Origin: Miscanthus floridulus | Lineage: Eukaryota; Streptophyta; Magnoliopsida; Poales; Poaceae | Length of the DNA stretch: 64,000 nucleotides | Assembly: GCF_019320115.1 (NCBI RefSeq) | Contig: NC_089595.1 | Location: 111,926,461 to 111,990,460, forward strand | Reading direction: 5' to 3' | Shown: positions 35,062 to 46,059 of the stretch, in pieces | Numbering within the stretch: position 1 is the first letter of the stretch | How the letters are laid out: every line of letters starts with the position of its first letter | Notes under the pieces: model-generated | Databases searched by the model: none | Told to the model about the DNA's origin: nothing | The model's input: only the letters and a program-made list of their open reading frames with translations | Translations under genes and position numbers: made by a program

Positions 35062-37358
35062 TGAAAGGTCCTTGTGTGGTTTTGATAATTGAGTGACAAC
35101 CTAGGTGGACTAATTATGTTTATGTGAGATACATAGGTAATTAGTCCACAGGTACATGTGTGTGAGCAACATATGCCATGAAGGTGAAAATGGCTTGGAG
35201 ATGTTGCAAAGTTCACATATGTGATGATGAAGGAGCTCATTGCACATGAGACATGACATTGAGTCATGTGATCAAGGTGGAGAAGATCAAGATAGGACTT
35301 GGCTTGATGGACCGGTTGCAAGCGTGAAGGGCAAGTCGGAGGCTTTGGAGCGATGGACCGCGTGGCGGTGAAGCTTGAGCAAGACTTAGCGCCGATGGAC
35401 GAAGGCAATGGTGAAAAGCAAGTGAAGTCAAGATCGATGAACCAATATGATCATGTGATGATATGAAGTGGATCATATCATTGTTGATTGTGTTGGTGCA
35501 TGTGTTGCATCGACATTGGAGGAGATGGAATGGAATGTGTAAGGCAAAGGTATAACCTAGGGCATTTCATTTCACCGGTCATAGGTGTGTAGAGAAGTTT
35601 ATGACCGGGTTTAGGATAGATGGCCGTACTATCAAGAGGGGCAAACTTGTTTGCATATCGGTCATCTAGTGCCACTGAGTGATCTAACTTTGCATCATCG
35701 CTAGGATCGAGTGGCATGGCAAGTTGAGTGGCTAACACCCTTGAAAATGTTTGTGAAAATATGCTAACATATGTGCACAAGGTGATACACTTGGTGGTTG
35801 GCACATTTGAGCAAGGGTGAAGAAGATAGAGTTGAAAAGGAGTTAGTCGCGCTGGTCACAGAGTGACCGGACACGTCCGGTATGTGGCTCAGGACTGGAC
35901 TGCACAGTGCGACCGGACGCGTCCGGTGTGAATCAGCAAAATTGGTGTTCGGTGAAACAGTTGATCGGATGCTGGCAGCGTCCGGTCCGGTGTGACCGGA
36001 GCGTGGGTGCTTCCTGTACTCGACCGGACACAGCGGCTGAGCGTCCGGTCATTTTGTGTTGAGTGTCCGGTCGTCTTGTCAGAGAGCTGTTGGAGGCAAT
36101 GGTAGGACACATGGCGGTCAGACAGCTACCGGACATGTCTGGTATAGCGACTAGACACGTCTGGTATTCACGATCGGTGCGTCCGGTGCAGCGTCCGGTG
36201 CTGCGTCCGGTCGACTCGAAAAACGCCTAGTGAAGGGGTAACGGCTCTATTTGTTCGTGGGGTTATAAATAGAAGCTGTGGTCGGCCTTTGGCCGATAGC
36301 TTAGATGAGCTGAGCACACTAGAGCCTTGGTGGCTTGTGTAGTAGTGCTTAGGAGCCCTCCATCTCACACATACTTGATAGTGATCATCCGATTGTGTGA
36401 GTGAGCGATTCTAGTGCGATTGCATCGTGAGGTTGCATCGAGTGGCACTAGGTGATCGAGTTGCAAACTGGTGGTGCTTGTTACTCATGGAGGTTGCCAC
36501 CTCCTAGATGGCTTGGTGGTGGTCTCTGTCGAAGCTCGCAAGAAGCTTGTGCGGCGCTCTGGAGAAGTGCTTTGTGAGGGGCATTGTGCTCGCCCCATGG
36601 GAGCCGCGAAGAGCACCTTTAGTAAAGCATGTCATTGAGCTACCCTCACTTTCGGGGTAGGTTCTTGCAGCACCCGACGTGCGGGCTTGGTGGGTGATGC
36701 CAATTAGTCGCTGAACCACCAAGTGAGCGGTCGACACAACGGGGACTAGCGTGTTGGCAAACACGTGAACCTCAGGAGAAAAATCATCGTGTCAACCTTG
36801 TCCTTCCCGTTGGTTTGCATCCCCGTTACACAAGCTTGCGATTATTTTCATATACATTAAGCTTGTGTTGTTGCTCTTGTAATTAGTTAGTTTGTGTAGC
36901 TTACTAGTTACCTTCTTGCTTGTGTAGCATAGAAGTAGCTCCCTTGCGTGGCTAATTTGGTTTGTATAACCTTGTTAGTCACATTGCTTAGTTTGTGTAG
37001 CTAAGTAATTGCGCTCTCTAATTTGGCATTGGTTGCCTTGTTATTGAGCATTGCTAGTGAGCTTAGTTGGCTTTGTGCTTTTGCTTACTAGCATGTGTAG
37101 GAGCTCCCTTGTTGCTTAAAGTACTAGTGGCATAGGTTTGTGTGACCTTACTCCTAGAATTGGTTAGGTGAGCTCTAGCTAGCCCGGCACCTTTGTTGCT
37201 TGATTAGTATCCTTGGAAGGTGCTAGAGAACATAGATAGAGGGGTGTAGTCTTGGCTAGACCGATTGTCTTAATTCCACATTTGTTTTGGTTAGCTGACG
37301 CGATTAATTTTAGAAAAGACTATTCACCCCCCCTCTAGTCCACCATCTTGACCTTACA
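35062..37358 (-). mobile_element. nested LTR-like element in the helicase gene, 2297 bp
   Basis: Read on the minus strand it starts TGTAAGGTCA and ends GGACCTTTCA, flanked by CTCTT/CTCTC (5 bp, one mismatch). It is the same family as 12300-14197 (shared GTGCCAACCA block and GGACGCGTCC motifs). It splits the helicase just upstream of the Walker A region: outside it the frame reads DYGLPPICDEG on one side and LNKEQREGFDEIL on the other. Confidence 0.8.
35865..36215. repeat. cluster of GACCGGACGC / GCGTCCGGTC motifs, second copy
   Basis: About ten copies of GGACGCGTCC-related motifs in both orientations, with spacing unlike the first cluster at 13270-13700. Confidence 0.7.
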
Positions 37359-40300
37359 CTCTCTAACCTCTTTCATCATGTCATTGGAGCTTTGACCCTC
37401 ATCGCAAATAGGTGGCAAACCATAATCTCTTATATCCTTCCCCATTGAGTGAACCATATCTCATATGTCTCTGAGCACCATTTGCCCCACTACAGACGTG
37501 TTGCTGTTGTCCCATCTGAAGTCTTCATCGAGAGCATCATTATGCTTGTCCCATAGTCCAAGTATGTTAGTGGCCTCATAGAAGACAAGAATGGTAGCAA
37601 ACAACCTTCGCAAGGCACACGGTATCTGAAAAGTGGTGGCCTCAGTCAAATAGTCGTCGATTGATTTGTCCATCTTGATAAGCCCTCTTTTCTCGCATGC
37701 TTCCCTGGAAGTGGAGTAGGTGACACCAGCCACTGTTCTCAAATCCTCATATGATGTTGCACCTTTCACATGATTTAGTAGAACTCTTAGGAAGTATCTC
37801 TCCCCTTCAGCAGGGTTTTCATAGACAATTTGTCCTATCTATCTTGACTTTTGTTTCCTTATTTGCCACACTTTTTTCCCTTTGATCCAATGGTAGTGTT
37901 CTGGGAATTCTCTATATAATATTTTTCTTGCTGTCCTATCTTCATGGTTTTTACTGAAATACTCGGTAAGTGTGGTCCTATTAGAACCTAGGCGATTGAC
38001 AACATCCTCAAGGTTTTCCTCCTCATTGTATGTCACAGATTGCATATCAGGTAAATGTAGTTGGAGCTGCAATACAGCAGGATAGACTCCAAATATTGGG
38101 AAACCGAATATCCTATGCACAGCTTCCGGTGGAGATATGTATCTAGCATTCCTGTACTGTTGTATCTCATTGATGACACCATCATCTCTATCATGTTGAT
38201 CTTCATTTACTAAGAATGATGCTTGGTCATTGCCTTTATATACATACTTAAATAGATACTTCACTGCTTTAATGCTCGAGCATGCTTCAACATTTATGTG
38301 ACAGTTGTATCTCATGAGCAGACTAGGGTTGTAGGGCACCACCCACCTGTTATCTAACTCTGCTCTCCTAATCTTTACTCGACGTCCATCATCCCTTCTC
38401 CTGTATGTTGGATATGAGTCATTTCCTTATTGGGTTGCCTCACAGAACTATCGAGGATAGTGAAAGCGGCACTCTCCATCCATCATGCACGCACAGTTTT
38501 TGTTTAGCACGCCACATGGTCCATGCAACATATGACTGATAACCAGATCATGCAACTCTAGGTATCTATCCATGTCTGGTATCTCCGCTGAAATTACTCG
38601 ATCATATGCATCTAGGGTTGTCAACTTACTCCCTAACTTCATGATCAACAAGAAATGCTCATGTGGTAGCCCCCTTTTTTGGAACTCGGTAACATGAATA
38701 TATGCTGCAACATCACCAAAATACTTTCTCTTGATCAGAAGATCTTTTAGATCTCTCAACTTTGCCCTGTACACTCTTGCAAGTAGTTCTGGCCTATCTT
38801 GTGGTTCCTGCCCAAGTTCGAGATTGCTTGTTATCTCTTCCCAGTAGGGATTGCATGTCATGGTGATGAAGTAATCAGGCCTTCCAAAACGTTGCACAAT
38901 AGCCATAGCATTAAGGAACCTTTGATGCATGCCTCGATCGCATCCTGGGAATGATCTTGGTAGCACAATTCTCTTGCCAACCTTAGAACCCTGGGTCTCT
39001 CCAGCAGAGATAACATCAACCAGTCCCTAAAATACAATTAAGTACGTACTACATTAGAAAAAGACAGTAATAGGGTTGCAAAGTTCATAAACAAATAAAC
39101 AAAATAATTTGAGTGGTTACCTGGTATAGCTCTGCCCGTATAAGCTTTTGGTTCTCGGGATTAGAGTACCAATCTAGCCTCATGGACTCGATCTTTATAT
39201 ACATATCTACAACCCATTGCTGGAAAAGACGTCCTCCAAATAATAAAATGTTAAAACGTCCCCGTCTAACTTGCATCTTGAAGCAATAGTATTCTCGTGC
39301 AGTCACATATCTTGAAGATTGTGCTGCATCAGCAACTCTACTTAGCCAGTCACCTTCTTGTAGGTCATTGTCACCTTCTTCTGCCTGATTTTTGTTATAA
39401 TTATCAGCTGCAACATATATAAAAAATGTGAGATCTCTATTTTAATATATACTTACACCATAGTAGGAATATTATAGCAGAAATTATTCTACAATATAAT
39501 TATTCCATAGGAATATTATAGCACAAATAATACCTTGATAAGCACCAGTAGTGCCCTCATCCCTGTAATTAACATTAGTAGAAGCTGGGGTTACAGATGG
39601 TTGACTGACTGGATCATCACTGTACGGCATAAACTTGTTCCATCTTGTTTCCCCTCGTGGGTTGTATAGAGGATAAGCTAATGGGTCATAACAACCATGG
39701 TATGCTTAGATATATTGCGGACGACAATCCGTCCTTCCATATACAACCACACTCCTATCAAAACATCTCTGTGGATCGTTCCCCTCCATCCAGACAGCAG
39801 CAACTTGGGCTATCGTTGGGGCATTGTACCTTCTCTGATCAGGCGTGACATTTGTATTGAGTTCAATCCGGTAGTTATCCAAGTTTGGAAAAGCACCATT
39901 TCTCCTAAAAGTATGAACATATGGGTTATCCTGCAAAGTTGTAAGGATATTTTGGATGAGGTTGATATCAAGATCAGGGGACCTTTTGACTCTGTGTGAC
40001 AAGGCCTCATCTTCTATATCATAAAAGTAGAGCTGCAGATGCCGAGGGTCGTGGCCACCTGGCACCAGGTGATCTAGATGATGGTACAACCCGCCATGAA
40101 CTCGAAATGTATAAATACCGGTCCCTACTAGAGTGTTATATCTGCGGTCAAGGGTAACCCCTAGGCTTGAGAATGCAAAATGTGAGTTGAGATATTGTAT
40201 GTGTTGCATGAAATATTTTGCATCATCATGCACTTGACTTGTAAACAATCGTATATGTATTTTTATTTTTCCTTTTCTACAAGAAAACCCGGGTGGCTCA

Positions 40301-41659
40301 TACTGAAACCTCATCGCACCACAGTAATGGCAGTCAGGGACATTTCTCAACCTATGTCTTTGTGGCAGGTTCTGGTAGATGAATTCATATGGATCATCCG
40401 TCACACTATGTGCGGCCGCACCCTCTACAAGCACGCGATATGACTCATAATCATGACCTATGTGAGAGACATTATAGTAATCAAAATGACATATATATCT
40501 TTCATGTAAAGACATATATTATTTTACTATATAATAGAGATAAATATTATGGTTCATGTAAAGAGGTATATAATCACTCAAGAAATCAGAGATGACATAT
40601 AGATGTCATTGTGGTACCTCGCGTATGTCGATGAATGGTTCCATCATCGTCGTATAAGTCTTCGTTGTGCAATCCATGACTGGCGTCCATGCCAGCTTCG
40701 TCACCATCTTCTCCATTATGTGTTGGTTCGAATAGTTCAGGGTCAAATTCATCCCCCTTGCTGTTGCCACTTACATGGTTGCCACGCAGCTAATGCAAAT
40801 GAAATTCTGCATAGATATATAATATTATATAATATATATAAGCACAATAAAAAATATATGACGATGGTTTTATTTTGTTAACAGAGAAAAAATCAAAGAT
40901 GTGGTTGATGTGCTAACCTGCATCGCCAGAAGTAGGTAATGGTTGAGAAAGAACCGTTCGTGGGCCTCTACGCCCTAGCACATAATTATTATTTCTGTGT
41001 AGCCAATCTGTGGGCTCTGTTGTCTCGTCATTTTCCACTATAGTCGATAATTCAGTTCCAAAATTTGCACCTTCACATATGAATGGAGGTTCATGATATA
41101 TCAGGCGGTGGACGAAATGCATAGGTCGTAGATATTTCTCACCTGCTGGTGAGGATGCCGGCCCTATTTGAGCCACAGCTGCGGTGCTAATATTTTGCAA
41201 TTTAGCCTTCTTTCGTGCTCGGTATTGACATTGGTACTCCCGGTGTCTCCTTTTACTCTCTTTCCTTTGTTCGTCGGTCATCTCAGCTCTTCGTTTCTGT
41301 TGTTGCGCATTCTTTTCGTCCATCTTATCGTTAGCTATGTCTGCAGGCCTCGTTTGTGGGGCCAGGCATTATTATATTATAGTAGAGATTAAAATAAAGT
41401 TATTTTGACTTAATAAACTTACCGTTGGCCACAGATAGTGCACTGCCTGATGATGTGGTCGCGGTGCCAATGCCGGCGTGGCCATGATTCCCGTGTGTAT
41501 CTGGTGGGATATTTTCCTTGTCCAATATAATTAGCGTGATTTGGTCCATCTCAGAGTAATTAATATTTGCATATATTTATTTTTGTCAGTTGTACAAAAG
41601 TTGGTTTCATTATATAGAAATAAAGAAAGTATCGAAGAGATTAAGTACCCATGGGTGTT

Positions 41660-42068
41660 GTTGTGGGCACCGTTTCAGTCAAAGCACAGGAAGTGCTACT
41701 ATTTTGGGATGTAGCCTTTTTCGTACTAGGTAGTCACGCATGTATTCACATTTTTTTCTCTTCAACTCTTCTATTTGTTCGCTGGACATCTCAGCTCGAC
41801 GAATCCGTTGTTGCATGTTTCTTTCCTCCCTCTTCCACGAGGCCTCGTCTAAAGTGGGTGTTTGGATATATATAGGAAATCTGGAAGACACCCCAAAAGT
41901 GTTGTATATACATAATGAAAGCATACCTGCGATGTTGGTGATATCGCTTAGCGCATCACATGCATCTCTCGGCGTAGACATTGCGAAGTACCAGCGAGGA
42001 TCTTCAGCTGGCAGTAGCGGCGGGCAGTAGGGTTTCCTCACCATAGTGGTCTGTGATAGCAGTGGCAA
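41660..42068 (-). pseudogene. second Rep-N-terminus-like ORF in the Helitron
   Basis: This 129-codon ORF holds RRAEMSSEQIEELKRKKCEY, a basic block that resembles RRAEMTDEQRKESKRRHREY of the Rep start at about 41290. The basic N-terminal exon seems to have been duplicated, or a second Rep 5' end was captured. The first half shows no known domain. Confidence 0.4.
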
Positions 42069-42600
42069 ATAATATGTATCATGTAATGGTGGATGATCTG
42101 CGCCTAGTACAGATAGCCAAAGCTAGTATCTAGTATCATGTAATCTCTAGTACCCATGAATAATATGCATCTAGTATTTTTTTAATTAAGTATACCAGAT
42201 GAAGACGATAAGAATAGTTACGGTGCTTTATGTAATCTCTGTTTTTTTCTCAAGATGCTATTGCAAATTTCAGTGACTAATATTCATGGGATATCTGAGA
42301 GATTTGCACTTATAATTAAGTACCTGGGCAATGTCGCCGACGGTGACAAGGATCGCGTCGTCGCGGGCGCCCACTGCCGTCCACTCGACGGTGACAAGTA
42401 TCAGGAACCAATGAGGACCTGATGTTGTTATGGCGGCCCGAACTAAGCGTTAGCTTGCTTGCTGCAGCCTACGCGTGAGCCACACCCACAGCTGATGCGT
42501 GATGCGCGTGTCTCTAGCCCTAGGCTAGGAGAGATTGGGAAACAAAAATAGAAACATGAGTAAACAAACAGCCTAAATGAAGATTTTGAGACGTACTGCA
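42069..42600. other. Helitron 5' part without recognised gene
   Basis: Nothing recognised apart from a short GC-rich patch near 42340-42480. Confidence 0.4.
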
Positions 42601-42635
42601 GAGGACTCAGTGACTCATGTGTGCTGCTGCATTGC

Positions 42636-42830
42636 TTCTCGTCGTCCAGCGTGGCCCGCCTCAAGGAGCTCCTCCAGGAGCGCACCGACAGCGCGCTGCT
42701 CCCCACCAGAATGGCCCTCTTCTTCGGCAAGGCAGAGATGGAGGACAGCAAGACGCTGGCGGACTACGACCCCCGGCCGACGGCATGGACGCGAGCGCCG
42801 TCGTGCGCCAGCAGGTCCCCGTGGCGTCGG
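42636..42830 (+). pseudogene. captured ubiquitin-like domain fragment
   Basis: The plus-strand frame reads VARLKELLQERTDSALL (from 42651), then MALFFGKAEMEDSKTLADY, the helix and LxxxGKxxxDxxTLADY blocks of a ubiquitin-like fold. Just after DY the frame shifts and RPPADGMDASAVVRQQVPV continues in the next frame. It lies near the Helitron 5' end, opposite in strand to Rep. The first strand of the fold is missing. The surrounding GC-rich DNA (about 42580-43250) is probably part of the same captured gene. Confidence 0.55.
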
Positions 42831-43319
42831 GTCTCACCTGCCTGCCTGCCGCCACCGCCGCCGCCGCCTCCCCATGCGGGACCAGTGTGTGCTTTGCTTG
42901 GTCTAGCGGATCCGGGGGGAGGCGTGGCCGGCCGGCGGGATGGTCTGGAGGATCCGGGAGGAGGCGGCGGAGTGGTTGGTTCAAAGCCGGAGGAGAGGGA
43001 TCCATGGCGTCCTCGACGCGTCCATTGGCGGCGGCGGCGTGGAGCGTTGGGAGTCGAGCGTGGTGCGTTTCTTTTTTCCGTATTCGCAGGCTCGATCCTG
43101 AACCCTAATTGCGACGTGCGTGGGCGTTTGAAGGGAAGAAACAGCCCGCGTGCGTGGGATGGAGGGCGCCGGGTGAGAAGCCTGGCATCCCACATCGAAT
43201 CGTGGCCATCGGATTTGATTTAGGTGTTTTATTAGCCCTTGATTTTAATGGAGATGAATTCCTGTGTGTATTTTTCTGGGTACACAATGGTTGAAAGCTC
43301 TCAGCGGGAGACGTTTTCC

Positions 43320-43362
43320 GGGGGGACCTAGTATAATTTTGATTGGTCCATTATAGTAGAGA
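43320..43362 (-). other. Helitron 5' terminus
   Basis: Read on the minus strand: TCTCTACTATAATGGACC then AATCAAAATTATACTAGG. TC is the required Helitron 5' end; the host base before it is the T at 43363 (read as A). Confidence 0.9.
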
Positions 43363-44050
43363 TGACAAAATGTGCTACGAAGTAACCCAACTTTCATAAA
43401 ATTGTAATGAAAAAGCAACCATGTGTTGGGTTCATCAGCATTTTAATTAGTCACAAGTTCGTCTATCTACATATTTCCAAATATGGCAGACCTCAAGAAT
43501 CAGTTGAAAAACTCAAAATCATATTGAACTGTCGTGCTAAGCAAAATAACAAATATTGGTCATCGTACAAAAGTCCTAACTAGTAGTATCATTTTAAGTT
43601 CCTTTTTGTAGCTCACCAAATGATTCTAATTTGTTAGTACAGTTTGCTAGTGATCGGATGTCAGAACTACGTTTAGGTTTCTAAAGATTAACATTTTCCA
43701 GTGTGGTGCACCGTGTACCAGATGCCATACAACATTAAGGGAAGAACGATCAAATAGAATGTGCTGATTAGGTATGATACTCAAAGAATCCTAATGTGAG
43801 CCAAGAAAGCTTCTTCATGCAACTTATATATATGCCACATGACAAATGCTGAAACAGTGTAAGCATGCTTTGACACGCGAGCCATGTAGAGAACCCTGTT
43901 ACGCTATGAGGACAAGAAGCACTGTCCTAATTGAAATAGAGTTTACATCAAGAAAATGGTGTAGGTATTAGTAGAAGCAAAAGATGCGAAGTAACAGGTT
44001 TGGACGAGGGCAATTTGATGGCAGTTTTGCAAGCTGAAAGCAAATATTAC
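43363..44050. repeat. segmental duplication, copy A, 3' flank of NF-YB
   Basis: It matches 52741-53626 of copy B apart from the MITE there. Any further 3' exon or UTR of NF-YB should lie here; I could not place one. Confidence 0.75.
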
Positions 44051-45731
44051 CGATGATGCAGGATCACCATTGAGTAAATTATGTTTCTTCCCATTCTGAT
44101 CATCAGAAGATTTCGAACCCTTTGTGCCATCCTACAAGATGTTCGAAAAAGTAGTACAGAATTCAGTCAATCGTCATACAAAAAGACAATGAATTACCAA
44201 CAGTCACAAAGATATGCAAAGATTACCTCTGTCTTCAATGCCATCAAGGATAATAAACATTCAATGTTCGTGGTCCATGGCGAAAATAAAAAACAACCCA
44301 TCAGCATAGGAGAAAAATGATTCTGTAAGGAAACAACTTGATGCTATAGCAAATGATAAGTCTGGAGGACAATGCAAGATTACAGGTGGAAATCACGCAA
44401 GTACAGGCGACATTGACAGTAAGAAGACTTATTTAGCTTAGCCATGGTAAGATATTCATTTATCCAACAATCTAATTGCTAACCCACAATTTCTCAACCA
44501 GCATGCATCCATATGCTTTGTGTTGGAAAACAGGCACTCTTGTAGTTGAGTGAGCTCACATTTTTCACCACAAAGTCAATAATGACAGTGTGTAGACTAT
44601 ATATAGACCTAGAAATTTTCAGGGAAGTTTACTGTTGACAATTTTTCCAAACCATTCAGAGACATAATGCAGTTTAAACCAACCCATGTGATGCTGCAAA
44701 TAACACACTAAAGTCGATCCCTTGAAGAGTACACTCTCACATCAACACCCCCTTTGCATGAATACAACAAGACACAATCAATTTCCAAGACACATCAGCA
44801 TCAGTATACCTAGTTACCACACCCATGCTCGCCTATGAGAGACTCAAGTAACTATAACCAGGCACTCTTCTTGCAGGCTCAGTTCGTAGCCCGCTTTTGT
44901 ATCCTTTTATCTTGTTCTTAGTTTCTACTCTAGGTCACACACCACTTGCTTCGTGGTTTGTAATCTGTGCTATGAGGGTTCTCTCGTAGCTGCATCGTGT
45001 ATTTGTTTGGATGTTCTCTGCTTCCTCTTAATGAAATACGTGCTACATTGCACGTTCGAGAAAAAAAAATAACCATTGCATGTTAGAGTTTCGAAATCGA
45101 GGGCCTGGATTGCAGCCTGGCCAGTCAAAGTTGCCTGGGCAAGGGCAACAAAACCAAACAGGCCCAATGTGTCGATGACTCCACAATTCAAATGAACATG
45201 TAGAGCCTCTAGGTCTAAGTCAGGCATCCTAAACACGCAAATATTGTGCCTTCGCAGTTGAACACATAATATAATGAATACCGAGTAAACAGGATTACAG
45301 GAGCTGGAGGAAAGAGGAGGAGGTTTGAACGATACCTCCCGATACTTCATGAGGTAGAGCATGAGGGGCTCGACGTATTCCACGAAACCAAGCGTGCCCA
45401 AGGACCAGATGATGTCGTCGCCGTTGATGCTCTTTCGCCCCTCCTCCTTGCATTTGTGACTCGCTCTGCAGAGATCAAAATCACGGACGACTCGATCAGA
45501 GGCACGGATCGGATCACGGGCGGGGGCACCGGGCACTGACTCGCTGGTGACGAAGCTGATGAACTCGGAGACGCACTCCTGGACGGACTCCTTGGCGTCC
45601 TTGGCGATCTTGCGGTTCTCCGGCACGGCGCTGCGCATGACGCGCCTGATGTTGTTGATCGGCAGGAAGGGGGGGTCCAGCTCCTTCCGCCCGCCGCTGC
45701 CGCTGCCGTCGTCGGCCTCCGCTTCCGACAT
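44051..45731 (-). CDS. NF-YB: NF-YB (HAP3-type) transcription factor subunit, copy A
   Basis: Three exons on the minus strand: 45731-45541, 45465-45336 and 44131-44051, with GT/AG borders and no stop. The first starts [11 protein letters not shown] and continues with [20 protein letters not shown] and [18 protein letters not shown]. The second has [16 protein letters not shown] and [14 protein letters not shown]. The third is 27 codons ([16 protein letters not shown]). This is the histone fold that pairs with NF-YC and, with NF-YA, binds CCAAT boxes in the nucleus. Residues such as VPENRK and [11 protein letters not shown] differ from the usual VPANGK and PLKxYLxxYRE, so it may be drifting. 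A short final exon may follow 44051. An L1 fragment sits in intron 2. Confidence 0.85.
44861..45068 (+). mobile_element. 5'-truncated L1-type LINE 3' end, in NF-YB A intron 2
   Basis: A 208-bp piece ends in GTTCGAG and a poly(A) run. It is flanked by ATAACCA (44854-44860 and 45069-45075). It is absent from copy B. Confidence 0.75.
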
Positions 45732-45805
45732 GCCGAGACCCTGGCCGCCGCCATGGTGGCGCCGTGAGACGAGGTCGGAACCCAGACGACGACACGTCGA
45801 CACGA

Positions 45806-45828
45806 GAGAGAGAGAGAGAGAGAGAGGC
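45806..45828. repeat. (GA)n microsatellite upstream of NF-YB A
   Basis: About eleven GA units lie about 75-100 bp upstream of the start codon (CT on the gene strand). Copy B lacks the run. Confidence 0.9.
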
Positions 45829-46059
45829 TCGGTGTTTGGGAGGTGCGGCAGTGGTTTACCTCTTGGCTGGCGATGGACACGGTGATCGATGGGGGAAGAT
45901 GGCGGGATGGACGACGGAGATGGCGGAGGGGATCAGCGCCGTTGGTTGCTCGGAGGCCGCCACCGGCCGCCTGATGGTGTGGCGATCGATCGAGGATCGT
46001 GGTGCGGCTGCTGATGTTTACATTCTTTTTTTTTTCTTCTTCTTCTCGCTTCCCTTCCC

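Larger units (their letters stand above)
33055..41323 (-). pseudogene. Helitron Rep/helicase gene (HUH endonuclease plus Pif1-type helicase), degenerate
   Basis: Minus strand, N to C: basic start RRAEMTDEQRKESKRRHREY (41323 on); zinc-like CHYCGAMRFQYEPPGF (about 40330); VAAVWMEGN and FDRSVVVYG (about 39750); then TAA at PQYI (about 39706) followed by HGCYDPLAYPLY; LLFGGRLFQQWVVDMYIKIE (about 39220); an intron (about 39110-39030); RFGRPDYFITMTCNPYWEEI; the HUH motif RGLPHEHFLLI (about 38660); the Tyr motif KYLFKYVYKGND (about 38230); the helicase Walker A GPGGTGKTFLY (about 34930); LPGGRTAHSRFKI; MVFGEDFKQVLPVVT; and MFSHGQLYVGLSRG (about 33210). Stops, a one-base shift before Walker A and two insertions break it. 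Rep nicks and joins DNA; the helicase unwinds it. Confidence 0.93.
24482..43362 (-). mobile_element. Helitron, 18,881 bp, with Rep/helicase and Ulp1-like cargo
   Basis: On the minus strand the element begins TCTCTACTATAATGG (5' end at 43362) and ends in CTAG (3' end at 24482). It sits exactly between A (24481) and T (43363). Copy B keeps the uninterrupted A-T site at 52740/52741 (CTCTAGAAA then TGACAGAATC). The 3' end has an imperfect hairpin (CCGTTGC, loop, GCATGG) 11 bases before CTAG, as Helitrons do. It codes for Rep/helicase on the same strand. Nested inside are a CACTA element, an LTR-like element and a MITE-like element. Confidence 0.95.

Noticed and set aside
35013..36764. Several minus-strand ORFs in the LTR-like element
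   Set aside because: None has a domain and the region is bounded as a non-coding repeat.
44136..44335. A possible extra NF-YB exon (YADGLFFIF... in copy B 53775-53960)
   Set aside because: Exon 2 joins exon 3 in phase without it, and in copy A the same frame has a TGA. It is probably intron.
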